Shown here in pieces: positions 1 through 13,719 of a stretch of 64,000 nt of DNA; position 1 is the stretch's first letter; every line of letters starts with the position of its first letter. The stretch is from the NCBI RefSeq assembly GCF_000524195.1, contig NW_020170447.1, forward strand, positions 321,998 through 385,997, read 5' to 3'. The notes beneath the pieces were generated by a model. The model was not told the DNA's origin. It ran no database searches and worked only from the letters and a program-made list of their open reading frames with translations. The stretch is from Echinococcus granulosus. Taxonomy: Eukaryota > Platyhelminthes > Cestoda > Cyclophyllidea > Taeniidae. The position numbers were made by a program, and so were the translations under genes.

Positions 1-1415
1 AGTCTGCGACCTTGAGCATGTGTTTTGTCCCTCATTACCTTCATGTCTCACTATCACACATCTCTCCTATCGCTTTCGCTATTCCATCATTGCCTTTGCA
101 TCCACCAGTTGCTATAGCAGCAACAGTGGTGGTAAATCATACCCGAATACGTGTATTGGTGTTAGGCCATCCGCACCGAGTCATCGCTGTCAGTGTTATG
201 ATTTATTTTTGTCATTAACCCCAGAAAACCCTTCTGCTTCGTTTCTAGAGGAGTCGCTTTTGTGGTTAATCTCCAGACATTCTAGAAAATAGAATGCCGC
301 GGGCTCGTTCACTCTCTCTTGGCTGGTCGTTCTTGCGTGCAGATGGGCTTGACGTGTGCTGGCACACACTAAAAGTTCACGGTGAATTAAAAGCCATAAT
401 AAAGCGAGACTGCAACCACTCCGTCCTCATTAGCCGGTCATTCGACACACACGTAGAGATCTCGATTCCAGCTTACCCATACTCGTCGCCAAATGAAGAA
501 GTCCGCATTGAAGTCTTCGCGCTTTGGTTACTGGGGTTAGGAAACCCAAAAGGACTCGGAAAGTACAATACCGTAGTGATCTTATACTTTCCTTCGATTC
601 ACCGTCCTTGCGATCCACCTTTACGTCAATGGTAAATTCACTAACTGCCCCACCTTATCAGGACATCAGAGAACACTTGAAGTAAACATGATCAGAGAGG
701 CTGACCGTCAGGCCTTAAATTTCCAGAAGAGGATGTCTGTCGTGGATGGGTAAATCGGTACAGATTCACAAGAAGGGGATTGAAAAACCAACGTTCAACA
801 ATGCGGTGAATCGCAAGGTGACATCAGACATGGAGCTACTCTGCTCACTTTGCTTGTTTGTCACTGCCCTAATGACTAAGCAGAAAGCGGCCAGAATGGA
901 AAACGGCACTGGAATGAGAATTCAATAGGGAGGAGAAGCCGATGTAGAGTTTCGGCTCCGAAGATCACTTTTAAACCTGTTTTTGGTAATTATTCCTTCA
1001 GGTGAGAATCGGTTCATAAAGTCCACTTTTTGTAGATGATAATTCAGCCTTCACTCCAGCAACAAGAGGTCATTGAATCCCCCTCTACGTACTTTGGGGA
1101 CCAAATTTTCTCCCCACATGAAGCTTTACTGACTGCATGTTTTTAAGACACCGACCATGTTCAGACTATTGAAGGAGAAGAGTAGTACCATGGGAAGCGC
1201 CAAGCGAGAAAAATGCGCTTGATAATGTTATCTTCTGACCATGTGTGTAGTAGTATTAGTCCTTCTGTTTAGCAATAGTAAGTCTTCCAACCTACAATGG
1301 TTTGGTACAATGGAAGGTTAATGTGAGAAGCCAAGATGACGGGGATGGTAGACAGCGCAGAGAAGAGGTGACAGGCTGTGAGCAGGAATGAAGGACCATC
1401 CCGTAAGACGGACAT

Positions 1416-1460
1416 AACTCACCGCGATCAAGGAGGCCGCACAATCAAGCATGCATTAAA
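1416..1460 (+). repeat. short dispersed repeat, copy 1
   Basis: The core containing GCGATCAA...TCAAGCATGCATTAAA recurs about 2.1 kb downstream at 3521-3565 in the same orientation with scattered mismatches. Weaker similarity (GAGAAGAG...) extends upstream of both. The family is unknown. Confidence 0.45.
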
Positions 1461-3520
1461 TCAACCATAAAATCGCCATAAAGATAGTGACAACTACCTG
1501 GCATTTTACAAATCACTCAACACTTTGAGTAAGTTGGGTTTGGGAAGAGAAAATGGGCCTCAAAAAATGTATGCGGTGGCTTTGACTACTAGACAGCAGG
1601 ACGACTTAAGGAGCAAGTGCGGACCACATGAGACTCGAGGGAATGCGCCACATCAGTCATTCTGCACATTTGGCAGGTATTCACGTCACCCGCACTCTGT
1701 GTAGGAATTATCGCATGTATGAGGGTGCAGCGTCAAGGTTAGCGTTTGTGTGTGTAACCACGTGTGCCGCCTTTGGTCACGCATCATACGGTCAAAAAAG
1801 GCGACAACTTAACTCATGTACTGCGGAGTGAAAAGGGAGGGGGTAAAGCTGTATCCAATTGGTTTAGAGAACTTGCCACGGGTGAATGACATGAGGGGTA
1901 CATTCATACTCCTGCCTTGTTCTAAATTCCGATCTTGGTACTCCAAGTTAGGTCCATTTATCATTAAAATAGTGAGTTTGAGCCTCACTGGGTTATAACC
2001 ACTCGATATCCCGATCTCTAACAGATGAATTACAATGAGAAACCTCTAGTAGATTAGGTGTCTTCCAGGTAAATTTTCTCCTGCAAAAAGTCTTCGGTCT
2101 CCAAGTGAAAACTGCTCTATCCACCAAACTAATTTAACAATGTTCTGAGAAAAAAGCCAAGAAACTTTGTGGAATTATTGACCCAAGTCTTCTATTAATG
2201 CATCAAGTCTCCAAAAGTTGGTGCGTGATTGGTTGGTCTGAAGGTCATGCGGCACACTGTGTGGTCATACGACTTTTCCTCCACTTCCAACGGGGCACGT
2301 CTCGTCTCCTGCGCTGCGGTTTTGTGGCAAACTCTCATTTGATATATTTACTTAGACCAAATGTTTCTCCAGTCCTTAAAATAGCCTGTTTACTAAGCCA
2401 AATAAGGCATTTGAGAGGTGCGTATGCTCTTTGTGAAGGCTTGTCGACTGACAGGAAGTCATCATTCACGGTGGTGACGATTTAGTGGGTGCATTTTTAC
2501 CGAATTCAATGACTGCATTAGCGAACTTCCAAGTTTGACGCTATAGTTTTTAGACCACTGACCCAATACCAACTGGTATGCATGTCCCCGGGTCAGCCGT
2601 GATTAGGTGGTGGTCCACATTTGGAACAGCACAAAGCTGACATTCAGGCAAACATTTAGTTGGTTTTACTTTACAGATAAAATTCACTACTTTATAACAT
2701 GTCTGATCCGAATTAAAGAAGTTCACCAGTTAATTTGGAGGTCGAGAAAGAAAAGTGAAGAAGGATCGTTTGGTCATGAAGACGGGCCCCTCTGATGCCG
2801 AAATGGGGCACAAAAATGCAGAGGTGAGTGGTCTACTGTTTGAAGGCAGAGAGTAAGGCAAGTCGCAGCGCATTCCCCATGAAATGGACAGTAAAAGAGA
2901 CATCAAGTCGCTTCACAGATCCCTTTCGTTTGTTATTGTCGTCCCCAGCACTCTCATCGGCCAAATTCCTGTGGTAGCAAATGTTGCAGTTCCAGTTGGA
3001 ATTTCTGAGTTGCAAGGCGAACTGTACTGAGGAAGAGTCACTCTGGGAGATGATGCCAAAGGATAGCCATCAGTCTGGGGCAGGCATCACCTGCATGTCA
3101 ATCGGTTTCCGAGGTTGCGTTTTGCTGGAGGGTAATATCGTATCCTTCAGCTTATGACGCATATTAATGCAGTTTCTTGTGCAAACTTGAAGATGGCCTT
3201 TCCTGCAGTTGATTACGATCCAGTAGGGCTTGATCACACCCCATCAGTGGTTCAAACGTTTGAAGTAGGCAGAATCAACGCCTCTGCTGCGACTCATCCG
3301 TAGACAGCAACTTCCATCGGCAAAGACGAGATTAGTTAAGTGGTCAGCAAAATGAAGGAAACTTTTTACTTAATTGGGATTCCCTCACCACTGCCACCAT
3401 CACCGCCATCGACGGAGTGCTTTAAGTCTTCATTGAAATAGAGAAAATATCAATGTAAAGAACCAGGATATCAACATGTTTGACAGTTAGTGTGGAGAAG
3501 AGACGAGAGTGAGGTCGCAC

Positions 3521-3565
3521 AACTCGCAGCGATCAAAGAGTCCGCGTGGTCAAGCATGCATTAAA
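3521..3565 (+). repeat. short dispersed repeat, copy 2
   Basis: Diverged direct copy of 1416-1460 sharing GCGATCAA and TCAAGCATGCATTAAA. No coding potential is evident. Its similarity to copy 1 fades on both sides. Confidence 0.45.
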
Positions 3566-6500
3566 ACTGTCGTCAAATCATTTCTTAACAGAATTTCGGG
3601 TTAAATAAGAGACAAATGAAACTTGAATTAACTTTAGAGGCTTGTTTGTGCATCTGTCTATAATCTACATTCGATATTTAAAATTTTCCGATGAATTTGA
3701 AAAACCTAACGTCTTTTCAGTTGATGTGAGGTTGCATTCCCTCTGTGTGATTGTTCATGCCGTCGTGGCAGGTCTGGCTGTTGACTTCGGATAGACACTG
3801 CTGACATGTCGTCTGAGTGATTCACCGTGCAGCGCTCTCATACACCAGCAACCCTCATTCGCTCAAGCCCGGTGTCTGCTGCTCCGCCGGTAAACTCGGT
3901 CCTCTCGCGTCAGCAGGCGAAGCAACCACCCGCAAACCAGCCACACACTGGCGGCGCCGTAAGGCAAGTGCTTTGACGGAAGCGCAAGAACCCTGGCTAC
4001 ACAAAAGGCCGCCTTAGAGAAAGCAGCAGTACGGAGAGCACAGGGTATGAGGCCTCGTGGTGGGGGAAGCCATACATGGAGGCGAGAAGCGCGCATCATA
4101 AATGCAGCTAATTCACCCAGATCGGTCGCGTTCCATTTGTGATAGCATCGCCTCTTTGTAATGCTAGTTGGTGAGGATGTCTAAGGTAGAATTGATGGAC
4201 GCCCACTGATTGCAACGGTATAGACGTAGAGGTAAGGCGCGACTTCACTCCCCTACTGAAAGCCGACAGTGGTCGTGTAATTGAGGCTGAGAAAAGGGTT
4301 ACAGTTGACCCATCGGTAAAGCAGATCCACTGGGAAGCAAGTCACACTAAGAGAGGGAGAAACCGAAAGTGCGTTAGTTTCACTCTTCAACAGTCTAATC
4401 GGTTTCATCCCCACCCACCGGACAAAGAAGCCTCAGCTAGGGGCACCGGCTGCATCAATTCGTGGTACGCCTTCAATAGCTTTGACATTCTATAATTCGT
4501 TAAACAATTTTAAAAGTTAGTCTTCTAATATGTATTAAATTGAAAAAGTAAAATTGCCTTTATTTAATCCAACTTTGACGCTCACCTTTTAAGCGCTGCA
4601 TGTGACTTAGCTTTGACTTCTAGCTGGCGTTAAATTGACCATGGAAAGGTTGCCGCGTGCTCCCATTACCTCGGCACTCTTAAAGTGGCAGAAAGTGGTG
4701 GTGTAACAGAAGAGTGCTTTGTTTTAATAGTACAGTTACTGGCGCGGTCTTTTGAGTTGCGGCAGTGCAGTTCTAAGGCTACAGCAATTTCACCTCCACC
4801 CTTCTCGACCGTAATTACACGTCGTGCTTCCTCGGGTAACGAAGGGAGAGGGGGGGAGCGAAGGGGACTGGCTGGGGCTCTATACCAGAAGCCCAAATGA
4901 TGCATCCCCGCACTGCCATTGCGGTCTCACTGTTTTGGGTTTCTAAGGCACGGTGTCAAATTTGACCGAGATTGGCAACGTTAAAGAAGGAGTGCTTGAA
5001 CAAGGCTATAATAGCTTCAACCAAAGCCATGTAAATTTTAAACGACCTTGACAAGCAGGTATAAGTGGGTGGGATTTAAAAAGATGTCAAAGTAGACTAC
5101 GGAGTCGTTTTAAAATATTGACTTGTATAGGTGTTACAGGAAAGGTTTTTTAAAAGAAGAGGTTTGTTTGTTTGAGGGTGTCGTAGAATGTAAACTCCCT
5201 TAGTGCAGTTTTAAGTAGCATATAAAAGGTTTATGAAATTAATCCCATCGGAGTTGCGTAAGAGCTGGTTGAAAAATTCTCCTTCCAACTAATTGCTGAA
5301 AAGGGGTAGTTGTTGACGATGTGCTCCATCAGACACGGGAAGTGTCTCTTCGAGATCCAGGGTATTGTGCTGTCTTCGGACAAGACAATCACGTCACACT
5401 GTGCCAAAATCGGGTTCATGGAGCCAATCCATGGCAAGAGAGCATTGAAACTAATTTGGAACATATTAACCAGGAAGAGGGGTATTCTCCCTGTTAATCT
5501 TTCACCTTCAATTTGCTTAATCTTGGTCTTTTGTACAGCTCTGATAATGTCTTCAATTCTTCTTGTTATCAACCACCGGGACTTCTTCTAGGGTAGTCAG
5601 GGGGGTGGATAAATGGGCTTATCCCTCTCTGAAGAGAGATTGATGGTAAGACGGAAGCAGCTTTGGAAAGACCTTAATGTGGCAAAGAAACGGAAAGAAG
5701 TAAAACGATAACGACTTAAGTTTGAGCCATTTCATGACTGGTGATAAGGCAAGGTCCCAAGTTTACTGGATGAGGCTGTCAAATGTCGACATTGCTGCCA
5801 AGTGGGGAAAAAGTGCTACACATTAGGCATCTGTTCTCGTTGACGACTAAAAAAAATCACAGTAACATTTGAATAGAATGGGAGGGTATGATAAATGTTT
5901 CAATTGCGGCAAGGGCTACGAAATGGCATTGGTGCGGTGTAACGTTTACCATAACATCGCCAAAGGATCGGTGAAGAACTGTCACACCTTGGAACGGCGA
6001 GAACTAGGCTCTCGACCTAGCGAAGGCTTTGAAGCGCACTCCTTTTTCCTCACCGTTGATTAGGCCGCCCTGGGGTGAGAAGCGTAATATCTTGCCCTCA
6101 TCACCTACACTTATGCCTCTAAGAAGGCCCAGTAACAAGCCGAGTTGCTAAATATCATTCACAAGGCTACCGTCAAAGGCATACCGAGGCTGCTTTGTCT
6201 CTGGGGAATAAGCATTCCTGAATAAAGAATCTCTACACTACACACCAAGCTGGTGTAGTCTCGGGTTTGATGTGTTACCTGCTTCATGAGCGTTGAGCGG
6301 GTGGGGAGTGAACGGAATGGGGATAACCAATCCGCCCTTTGGCCGGTTAACAAACTCTCTCGCTGCAAAAGCACAAAGGGTCAGCCAATCGCAAGGTAAT
6401 CAGCATACAAGCTAAAATTCGCGACACCCCATCTTCCTCTAATCTTACGAGGGTGAGTATGAACTTTGTGGACCTGGGCTTTGGGTGGCACTCACTCTTA

Positions 6501-7549
6501 CTTCGTAGTTTACACCGCTTCTTTTCCCTATTGGTTGATGTAGTGGCAAAGCGACAACTCCGATGTACCAAATCGGACAGTGACTCACAGGACAGGTGTC
6601 AATGGGAACGTGTAGTTCAAAGGTATGGAGAAGAGAGGAACTTCCCGAGCGTAATGCAGCGCCTACCTACATAAGGATCCACCTCTTGATTTAAAAAGAC
6701 AAATTGGGCGAGAAGTCAATTTCGGCTTGATAGGTGGATGGTCTTGAATCCTTCCCGTCTAGTTCGACCGACATTCAACGCGATTCATATCGAGCGAGTG
6801 CTGTAGGTCCATGCGCTATCATTCCCTCGGGTAAACAAGGTTGGTACCAAGTCAGTGCAACATAGGTAGGCCAAACATTGCCCGCCCTATTTTTGATTTC
6901 TTGATAAATGTGCGCCCAATGTGTTGACTGAAGTTCGCGGTTCAGGCATCGGATTGGATGCGTGCGTGGCGATTGCACCACATCCACCCTCTCTCTCCAG
7001 CTGTGATTTGACCTAGCAGCTCGTAAACGACCCCCGCAACTGCAAATTGTTTGATTACCACGATCTCTCTATGTCTTTTTTCCAGTTCACCCATAAATAC
7101 CTCTTTTTTACGCCACGGTTTTGGGTGCGAAAACAAGTACTTTCTTAAAGGTACTGGATACTTGATCCAGATTGCTACCTTAGATTCAAAAATATTCGGC
7201 AAACTTACATGTGTGCTAGAACTCGTTTGAGAAGATATTTTAACAAATCCATAAAAGAGATAGAATGCTAAAAACTGCCTCATTCCCTTCTGAAGTTTAA
7301 TTCCTGATGCTTGTCAATTTTTGGACACATTTATTATATTAATATTACTCCAGTTTACGTTCTAAAACTTCTTCCCCTGGGAGGTGACAGGTGCTGCCTC
7401 CTCGCTCACCCCCTCCTCCCCGTATTCGCCATTTTGACGTTTGAAAAATGAAATTGAAACAGAAAATCCAGTGTCGCAGTGTATAATCGCCATTGTGATG
7501 CTCTGGTTGTTTAACTCCCGCTTTTAGTTACGAAGGCCCTTGAGGCTCC

Positions 7550-7935
7550 GTCGTTGTACTTTCGTCCGTAGGTATGGCCTCCCGGGCCTTGCCCGTAGCT
7601 ACCCTCTCCCCCATGACCTTCTGTACATCGATGATACATATTTTGTTTAGATGTTGTCTTATTTCCACTTCAGAGAAGTCTCGGGGCGCTACATTGGTAG
7701 CAGATCCCAAGGCACAACTAATCTGTTTCCCATTGCTAAATGCTAAACTTAAAAGCGAAGAATTAGGGGCACATGCTGCTGATAGGCAAATCCTTGATGA
7801 TACCTAACGAAAAGGTTGACGGTGACGCCTGCCTTCGGCAACTTCTTAAGTGCCATGTTTGCAGGAAAGCTATTAACAACTGAAGTGACACGCCGTGAAT
7901 TGAACCCATCCGGATGGACATGGCTGAGCAGCACT
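7550..7935 (-). mobile_element. TRIM-like element, partial copy on the minus strand
   Basis: Read on the minus strand, 7935-7694 matches the 3' internal part of the element at 42012-43060, including the block around AAATGCTAAACTTAAAAG at 7738-7755 as read on the plus strand. From 7693 it matches the terminal repeat, beginning TGTAGCGCCCCGAG. The 5' half and 5' terminal repeat are absent. No protein is encoded. The copy is clearly old. Confidence 0.65.
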
Positions 7936-10900
7936 AAAGTGAGAACAAAGTGACAAGAATGAATAGACGCAAAATTTTATCCTCTTGGCGTTCCATTCGG
8001 TGCCAAGTCTGTCAACAGCTTATCACTCCTCCTGTTTACTAAATAAAAAAATTATTTCTATATCGTACCTCATACAAATCGACCTAGGAGGAGAGGAGCC
8101 TTGCAAACTGACGGAAAAAAATGCTTTCTGTTCAATTTTACTTAACCCTTGTTCTGAACCAAGCTTGACTGAGAGGTATTCTGCTTCCAGAAAATGTCCG
8201 CAGAGAAGGGCGCGTGACAGATTGAAACGATTTCGTCGGCAAGGTGCATCCCCTCCTCAAAGAACTGTACCTCCAAAACCAGTTTCTTTAGAAAAAGGTA
8301 CCAAATAAACACCATGGCCTAGTACTCCAAGGTGCTCCGTAGGCCTAAAATTTCCAGAAAAGATTTCCAGTCATTGTCAAAGTCAGTTGCTTAATTGATA
8401 GGCTGACATCTGACAGGTTTACTTTTGTGGCAGGAAGGGCCGCACACAGGCAGGCGGCAAATTCACCTGGGAACGGTTGGCCTTTGATCCTGATGATCCA
8501 AAGACGGCATTTTTACTTCAAATAAACCACAACTTGGCGGCAGTAGCAAAGACAGCGACACTAATGAGTGACCAAAGGTGATCCTTCGGTACTTTTTTGA
8601 CATCGCGGATGACTTCGCATGGAATTTTTAGCTAAAGTTACACATTTGAATGTCCTTTACTTTAATTCCTCCATTTCACTCGACGACTTTTTTTGCTACA
8701 TTGAACAAAAAATTTGGCTGAGCTGTTGGTCGGGCTCTAACGTGAAATTGGGTCACCCATAGGCGCCGTCATCAAGGCGGGGGGTGGGGGTGGGTGTGAT
8801 TAAATAAGCCATTGTCACACGCCCGTTGTCGTGGTCACGCTTGTCCATGGGTCAAAGCAGGCAACATGGGTGTGAGGTCATGTGATTCTGCGGCCAGGTC
8901 ACGCATCTGGTGATCATGCGAACACGCATTAGTCGCCCCTGTTATTCCTGTCCATTCGGCCCACCACCCATTGCCTCGGGGTCGGGGACTCGGACTTCGC
9001 GCGATTTGAGACCTGCGTGACGAGAGAGGAATTGAAAGCCTCCCATCGTAATGTAGACTTATTTTTACTTGACAAAGAGGAGGCTTTGATAGGCGTGGCA
9101 CATGTGCAAGGCTGTTTTGAGGTCTGAAATGCTATGCGTCACATATGTGCTTACACAAAAATAGGTTTAAATTACCCTGATTATTTATTTGATTTCGAGT
9201 GAATTTTGGATGTCAAAGTGATGCGCAATGTGATTCCATGGGTTTTCGTGAAATTTGACGCCAAATCCAGGCCCCTGTTCCATTGCTTGTGCCCACACCA
9301 CAATGCAAGACGTCTGGTCATTGAATTAGTTACCTTGAACTAATTCACTGGTAATTTTATAAACGCCTTCACAACAGTGATCCTCCATCTTGGGTCAAAG
9401 TCCATATTTGATTTACCACCTAAGCTGGCAGCATAGGCAGTGGTAGAGGTGATGACTTATTCCATTTGCCTGCCTCGACGGAGGGGAGGGGTCGCCTCGT
9501 AGCAGGTATATGAGCCCTTGTGGTACTGTGCGGAGGCGTGGTGACTACCACGTCACTCAGCTACTTACTAAAACACTGGAAGAGGTGCATGCACAAGTGC
9601 CAATAGGCCGAGATTTTAGTTGACTCAACTCGTTGCGACCCGATGTCGATGTGCAAGCCATACTCTTCTACCGGATTCCAAGGACTCTACAATGTTTAGT
9701 GGATGGATTGACTGACATATTTGACATTTCGATTAGTCGCAACACTATCTAGTGTGTCTTTAGTGGAATTTATGGTGGATTATCCGATCCACCCACCTCT
9801 GCTTCCGAATGATATATTCGTCAGTAGGGCGGTCCTCAACCCACCCAATTCGCACACTGATTCATCCCCCATCAGCTTGTACTTAATTTATGCATAAATT
9901 CAGGCCCGGATGACAATAATTCCCTCATCTCGCCCCGTCATTCACTATTACAGATCTATCAATCCTCGAGTAGTTCACCTTTTCACAAAATCGTCTACCA
10001 CTCACCCCAAGTTCGTTCTTAGATTTGCTGCCATGATATTCATTCATAGCAATGACAGAAATGAAACAGTCAGAAAGGGCGGCATTTCAAGCCGAAGGAG
10101 ACTTAAATTTGACCCATCCATTTTGACAACGATTCCCTATACTTCGGCAACATTGACTCTGAGACTAGACAGTTTTCACCCAAGCAGAAAATTACATATG
10201 TAATGGCCCTAGTTACTCATAATTAGACTAAGGATCCACACTGACTGCTTAACCCAATGGTTCAGTGAATGAGGATGATGTTGGCAACGCTGATGACCTC
10301 ATTAAGGTCAAAGAGCACTGACGCATCGACCTCAAAAAGAGGTTTGAGGTACGCGCCTGTGATGACTTTGTAACTTTCAAGCTGTAGCCAACATCCAACC
10401 CACACAAACAACGAGGTTGTACCGACTGCTCGCACGGTACGTCATAGCCTCCCTGAGTCAATCCTGAAGTTGGGGGGCGGGGAGCACAGCAGTAGGCAGG
10501 ACGGCTTATATATGAACTGGAAGGCTATACGCATGGACGCGACGCCGAGGCACCAAGATGGTGAGCGAACCGTGCGACTTCACGCAGCTAAATGCAACAG
10601 CAAAACCAACCTGGGGTCCAGTAGTTTAGGTGGTACCCTCTGTACAAAAAACTTTCCATTTCTCGGGCTGAGTCGTTTTTTGTGCCTTTGGAAGGGAGAA
10701 AGTGGGGGAATGCTGTAGTTACTCAAGGTGTGAGTAATGCACCGTAAACAAAGGAGGAGGAAATACATCAATGTCATGGTTTTTAAGTCAGCAAACAAAA
10801 AGTGGATACGATGCATCATTCATACAACGGTTGTGACACCCGGTTAGTGCGGATGATTGCTAAAGTTGACACACTGCTTTTTAACTCCATTCTCATTACC

Positions 10901-12617
10901 GAAGCTCTAGTAGTACTACACCGATAAAAAAGGAATTTCAAGTCTAGGGTACCCGATACTACTTAAGTGAGTAGCATCAGGTGATCTCAGAAATGCACAA
11001 TTAATTGACAAAAATTGTGGATATTACCAAAGTACTTCATAGCTATTGTCGCTACCACGACAACCCTGACACTGACCACCCTTGGTTCAAACTCCGTGCA
11101 CCACAGCGCTTGAACGGGATAGAGGAGATAGCCAGCCCGCACGATCCCAACACGATCGTGACGACTCGCAGAAATACTTTCACTTATTTTTCTCCCCCAA
11201 AACTGTTTAAGGGTTACGGAGTGCATAATGAGGAGTAATTAAAAGGAAGAAAAAGGAGAAACTACATTAATTCCCCTGGTAACCTTGCAATTTAAGCAAT
11301 CATTAATTTAGCTCTACTTAAGAAAGGGAGTCTCGCAGGTAGTGCTTTCATTAAAAAAGCAAAAAACAACCAATCTATTTAATTCCGATTTTTCCGCGCC
11401 CTGAGGGGCATTCCTGTTGAAACCCGACTAGCCTCAGGAGCACCGGTTTACCCACTGCTGCTCCTCGTTATTTACTGTGAGTGGGGCTTTCGACTCGCAA
11501 AGACAATCACAAAAACGCGTTTTGGGAAGAGGTGAAACCAGTCACAGCGAAGACTGGCTTGAGCAACTCAACAATCGAGCTATTAAAATGCACGAGTTGT
11601 AGGTGACGTCAGTGTCTAGACGGATTCAAGGGAGGTTAGAGTCGGAAGTGCAGTCAGTAATGACTTAGATGACACCCGACGTTCCTATGCTGTCTCGATT
11701 TCATGAAAGGCTACGCACGTCTCTGATGCAAGCCAAACTTTCAACGGCGCAGATCCATATCAGACTAAGTAGACCAATAAGTCCCTTCATCGACTCCATG
11801 CAGAAATGGAACCTATTTCCTCCCCCTTACTCCACAGCTCCACTCGCAAACAAAAACCAGGAGTGTAGAGCTCAAAATTTCACTCATGGAGGTTTCGATC
11901 ACATCCCTTAAATGGAACACCAAAACCGCAGCAAGGAACAGTAAACGACTAGTACGTCCTACCAGTGGATCGCCTCCCACCACCTCACCAAATCGACGCT
12001 TGACTGTGTCCGGGCGTGACAATGTCATACATACACGCATGCCTGCCACGGCGGCAGTACAAACTCAGAGGTGAATTCCGAGAACCCTCCAAATGAAGGC
12101 CTTGCCGATGGCGGAAAAAGCAAATGCTACCAGCACCGATCGGTAGGAGATGAAACCTACGTAGTTGATACACCTCCCCTCTGACTTTTCTTAGTATGTC
12201 TCGCATCCTAGTAGGTAAAATTTGCGTGTCGACCGGAATGCCTTCCTCAGTCTTAACCAGGCGACCACCACCTAACCTTCAGCATTGACCCCCACCTCTA
12301 CAGTTATGTCTACATCCCTACGATCGATAAACACCTACCAATTTTTCCCCACATCCCCGCACTGAATCGCGTCAAAAAGCGCCAAATTGAGTCCAAATTT
12401 ATGGAATCGTATTCCTAAAGTGGCGTTTCACATTATGAGTGGAACACGGACTGGCCGAGAGGCGTAGTTATGACGTGTACTCCTCACAAATGCATGATTT
12501 CGCACTACACAAAACCACAGACATCAAAACGCCTCTCTCACGTAGCCTTTCTACGGGCTTTTGCCACGGTAAACAACGACGAGACCATTAACTGATAAGA
12601 TTGCTGCTGGAATTTTA

Positions 12618-13133
12618 ATGATCACTGCTATTAAGCGTTTGCAACATGAGAATTCAGTAAAAATGACCCACCACAGGTATGACATTGCTAGCAAACGTGG
12701 AGTACTTGCAGAACCGATATGGGTGCCTTTGATCCTGCCTCCGACTGTGAGCGCTGGCAAGGGTAAGTGGCAAGTTCAATGTGTGTCGCAGCGTAGAAAA
12801 GGCATCACCATTGCACACCCGCAGTGCGATAAAACAGAAGTCCAGCTCAAAACGGTCGTCACCTGTCTACTGAAGCTCGAACGACACAAGTCTAAGCTAT
12901 TCCGTCCGGGAATCAAACGAAGCGGATCTCAGGCTAGAAACATCCTGCGTACACTTCCAGCTTTAAACTCATCTATTGTACCTGCAGCATCATGTGGTGC
13001 AAGCAACAACCAAACAAGCTGCATCTTTGATGAAAGACCGATTGAAAAACGATACAGACTGAGTTTTGAAAACATCAACACAAGTAATCCGTGCTCGCCT
13101 GCAAGTTTCGGCGAAGCCGTATTCGTGACGTGA
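12618..13133 (+). other. unassigned 171-codon ORF
   Basis: The longest open frame upstream of eIF4A. It has a basic, Ser-rich composition with no signal peptide, membrane helix or motif that I recognise. The frame is open from about 12575, where no convincing splice acceptor is visible. It ends 587 nt before the eIF4A stop codon and on the opposite strand. It could be a single-exon lineage-specific gene, part of an unrecognised repeat, or chance. I give it no function. Confidence 0.2.
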
Positions 13134-13633
13134 GAAGTGGTGTTAATCAGATGTCACGTCATGCGGAAGCCACATCACTCACAAACCCATATGAAACAAT
13201 CAGCATAACTTGCGAGATGGGAGGGGTGATCAACGTAATATCCGGCAATAGGTCACATTGACAATTTTTAAGTAGATAACATACAGACGGCAAAATCGTT
13301 GAAACAGCGATATGCCAAGTGGGTTGCAGGAAGCCAAACAGCCTGGGACAACGAAGTACACCTTTAACTCCGAATAGCAGCATATGAAAAAGTGCAATCA
13401 AGCTCAAACAATCCGGCACCTAGTTGAGATAGTAAGTGCCCCTCCAGCGCAGCTGTAGGACAAATTTTCCTTACACCTTGGTAAAAATCGCATTGGACCT
13501 ACTATCGCAAGAATAGCGAATCCAAAAATATTAGTACAAATTACAGGAGTGACAAAACACGGTGACCTAACAGTGATAAAAATAATCACTAACCGACCCC
13601 ATTGGGTTCTTCAAAAATCTCAATCGTAACATA

Positions 13634-13641
13634 TATTTACA
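13634..13641 (-). promoter_or_regulatory. possible Pumilio-binding octamer in the eIF4A 3' UTR
   Basis: On the minus strand, about 80 nt after the eIF4A stop, the sequence reads TGTAAATA, which fits the UGUANAUA core bound by Pumilio/FBF proteins. A single octamer can occur by chance, so this is only a candidate. A weak poly(A) signal variant (ATTAAA on the minus strand) lies at 13694-13689. I see no AATAAA close to the stop codon. Confidence 0.25.
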
Positions 13642-13719
13642 AAAGGAGATCAAAAGCAGCGTTGAACCGATAATCCTTAAACGTACACTTTAATATCTGA
13701 TCATATCCAGGTTGTCTAA

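Larger units (their letters stand above)
1..13719. other. 13.7 kb without a recognisable gene
   Basis: I see no exon series, conserved protein motif or RNA gene on either strand. ORFs up to 171 codons occur (12618-13133, plus) but none resembles a known family, and this length is near what chance allows in a 64-kb window. It holds one decayed LTR-like element (7550-7935), a small repeat pair (about 1416-1460 and 3521-3565), a G-rich run (8779-8794) and a perfect 10-bp inverted repeat (9322-9347). Unrecognised flatworm-specific genes cannot be excluded. Confidence 0.5.

Noticed and set aside
294..635. 113-codon ORF on the plus strand
   Set aside because: No recognisable motif, an overlapping ORF on the other strand, no splice context. 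Length is unremarkable for a 64-kb window.
5231..5591. Overlapping ORFs of 113 (minus) and 93 (plus) codons
   Set aside because: They mirror each other on opposite strands and neither resembles a known family.
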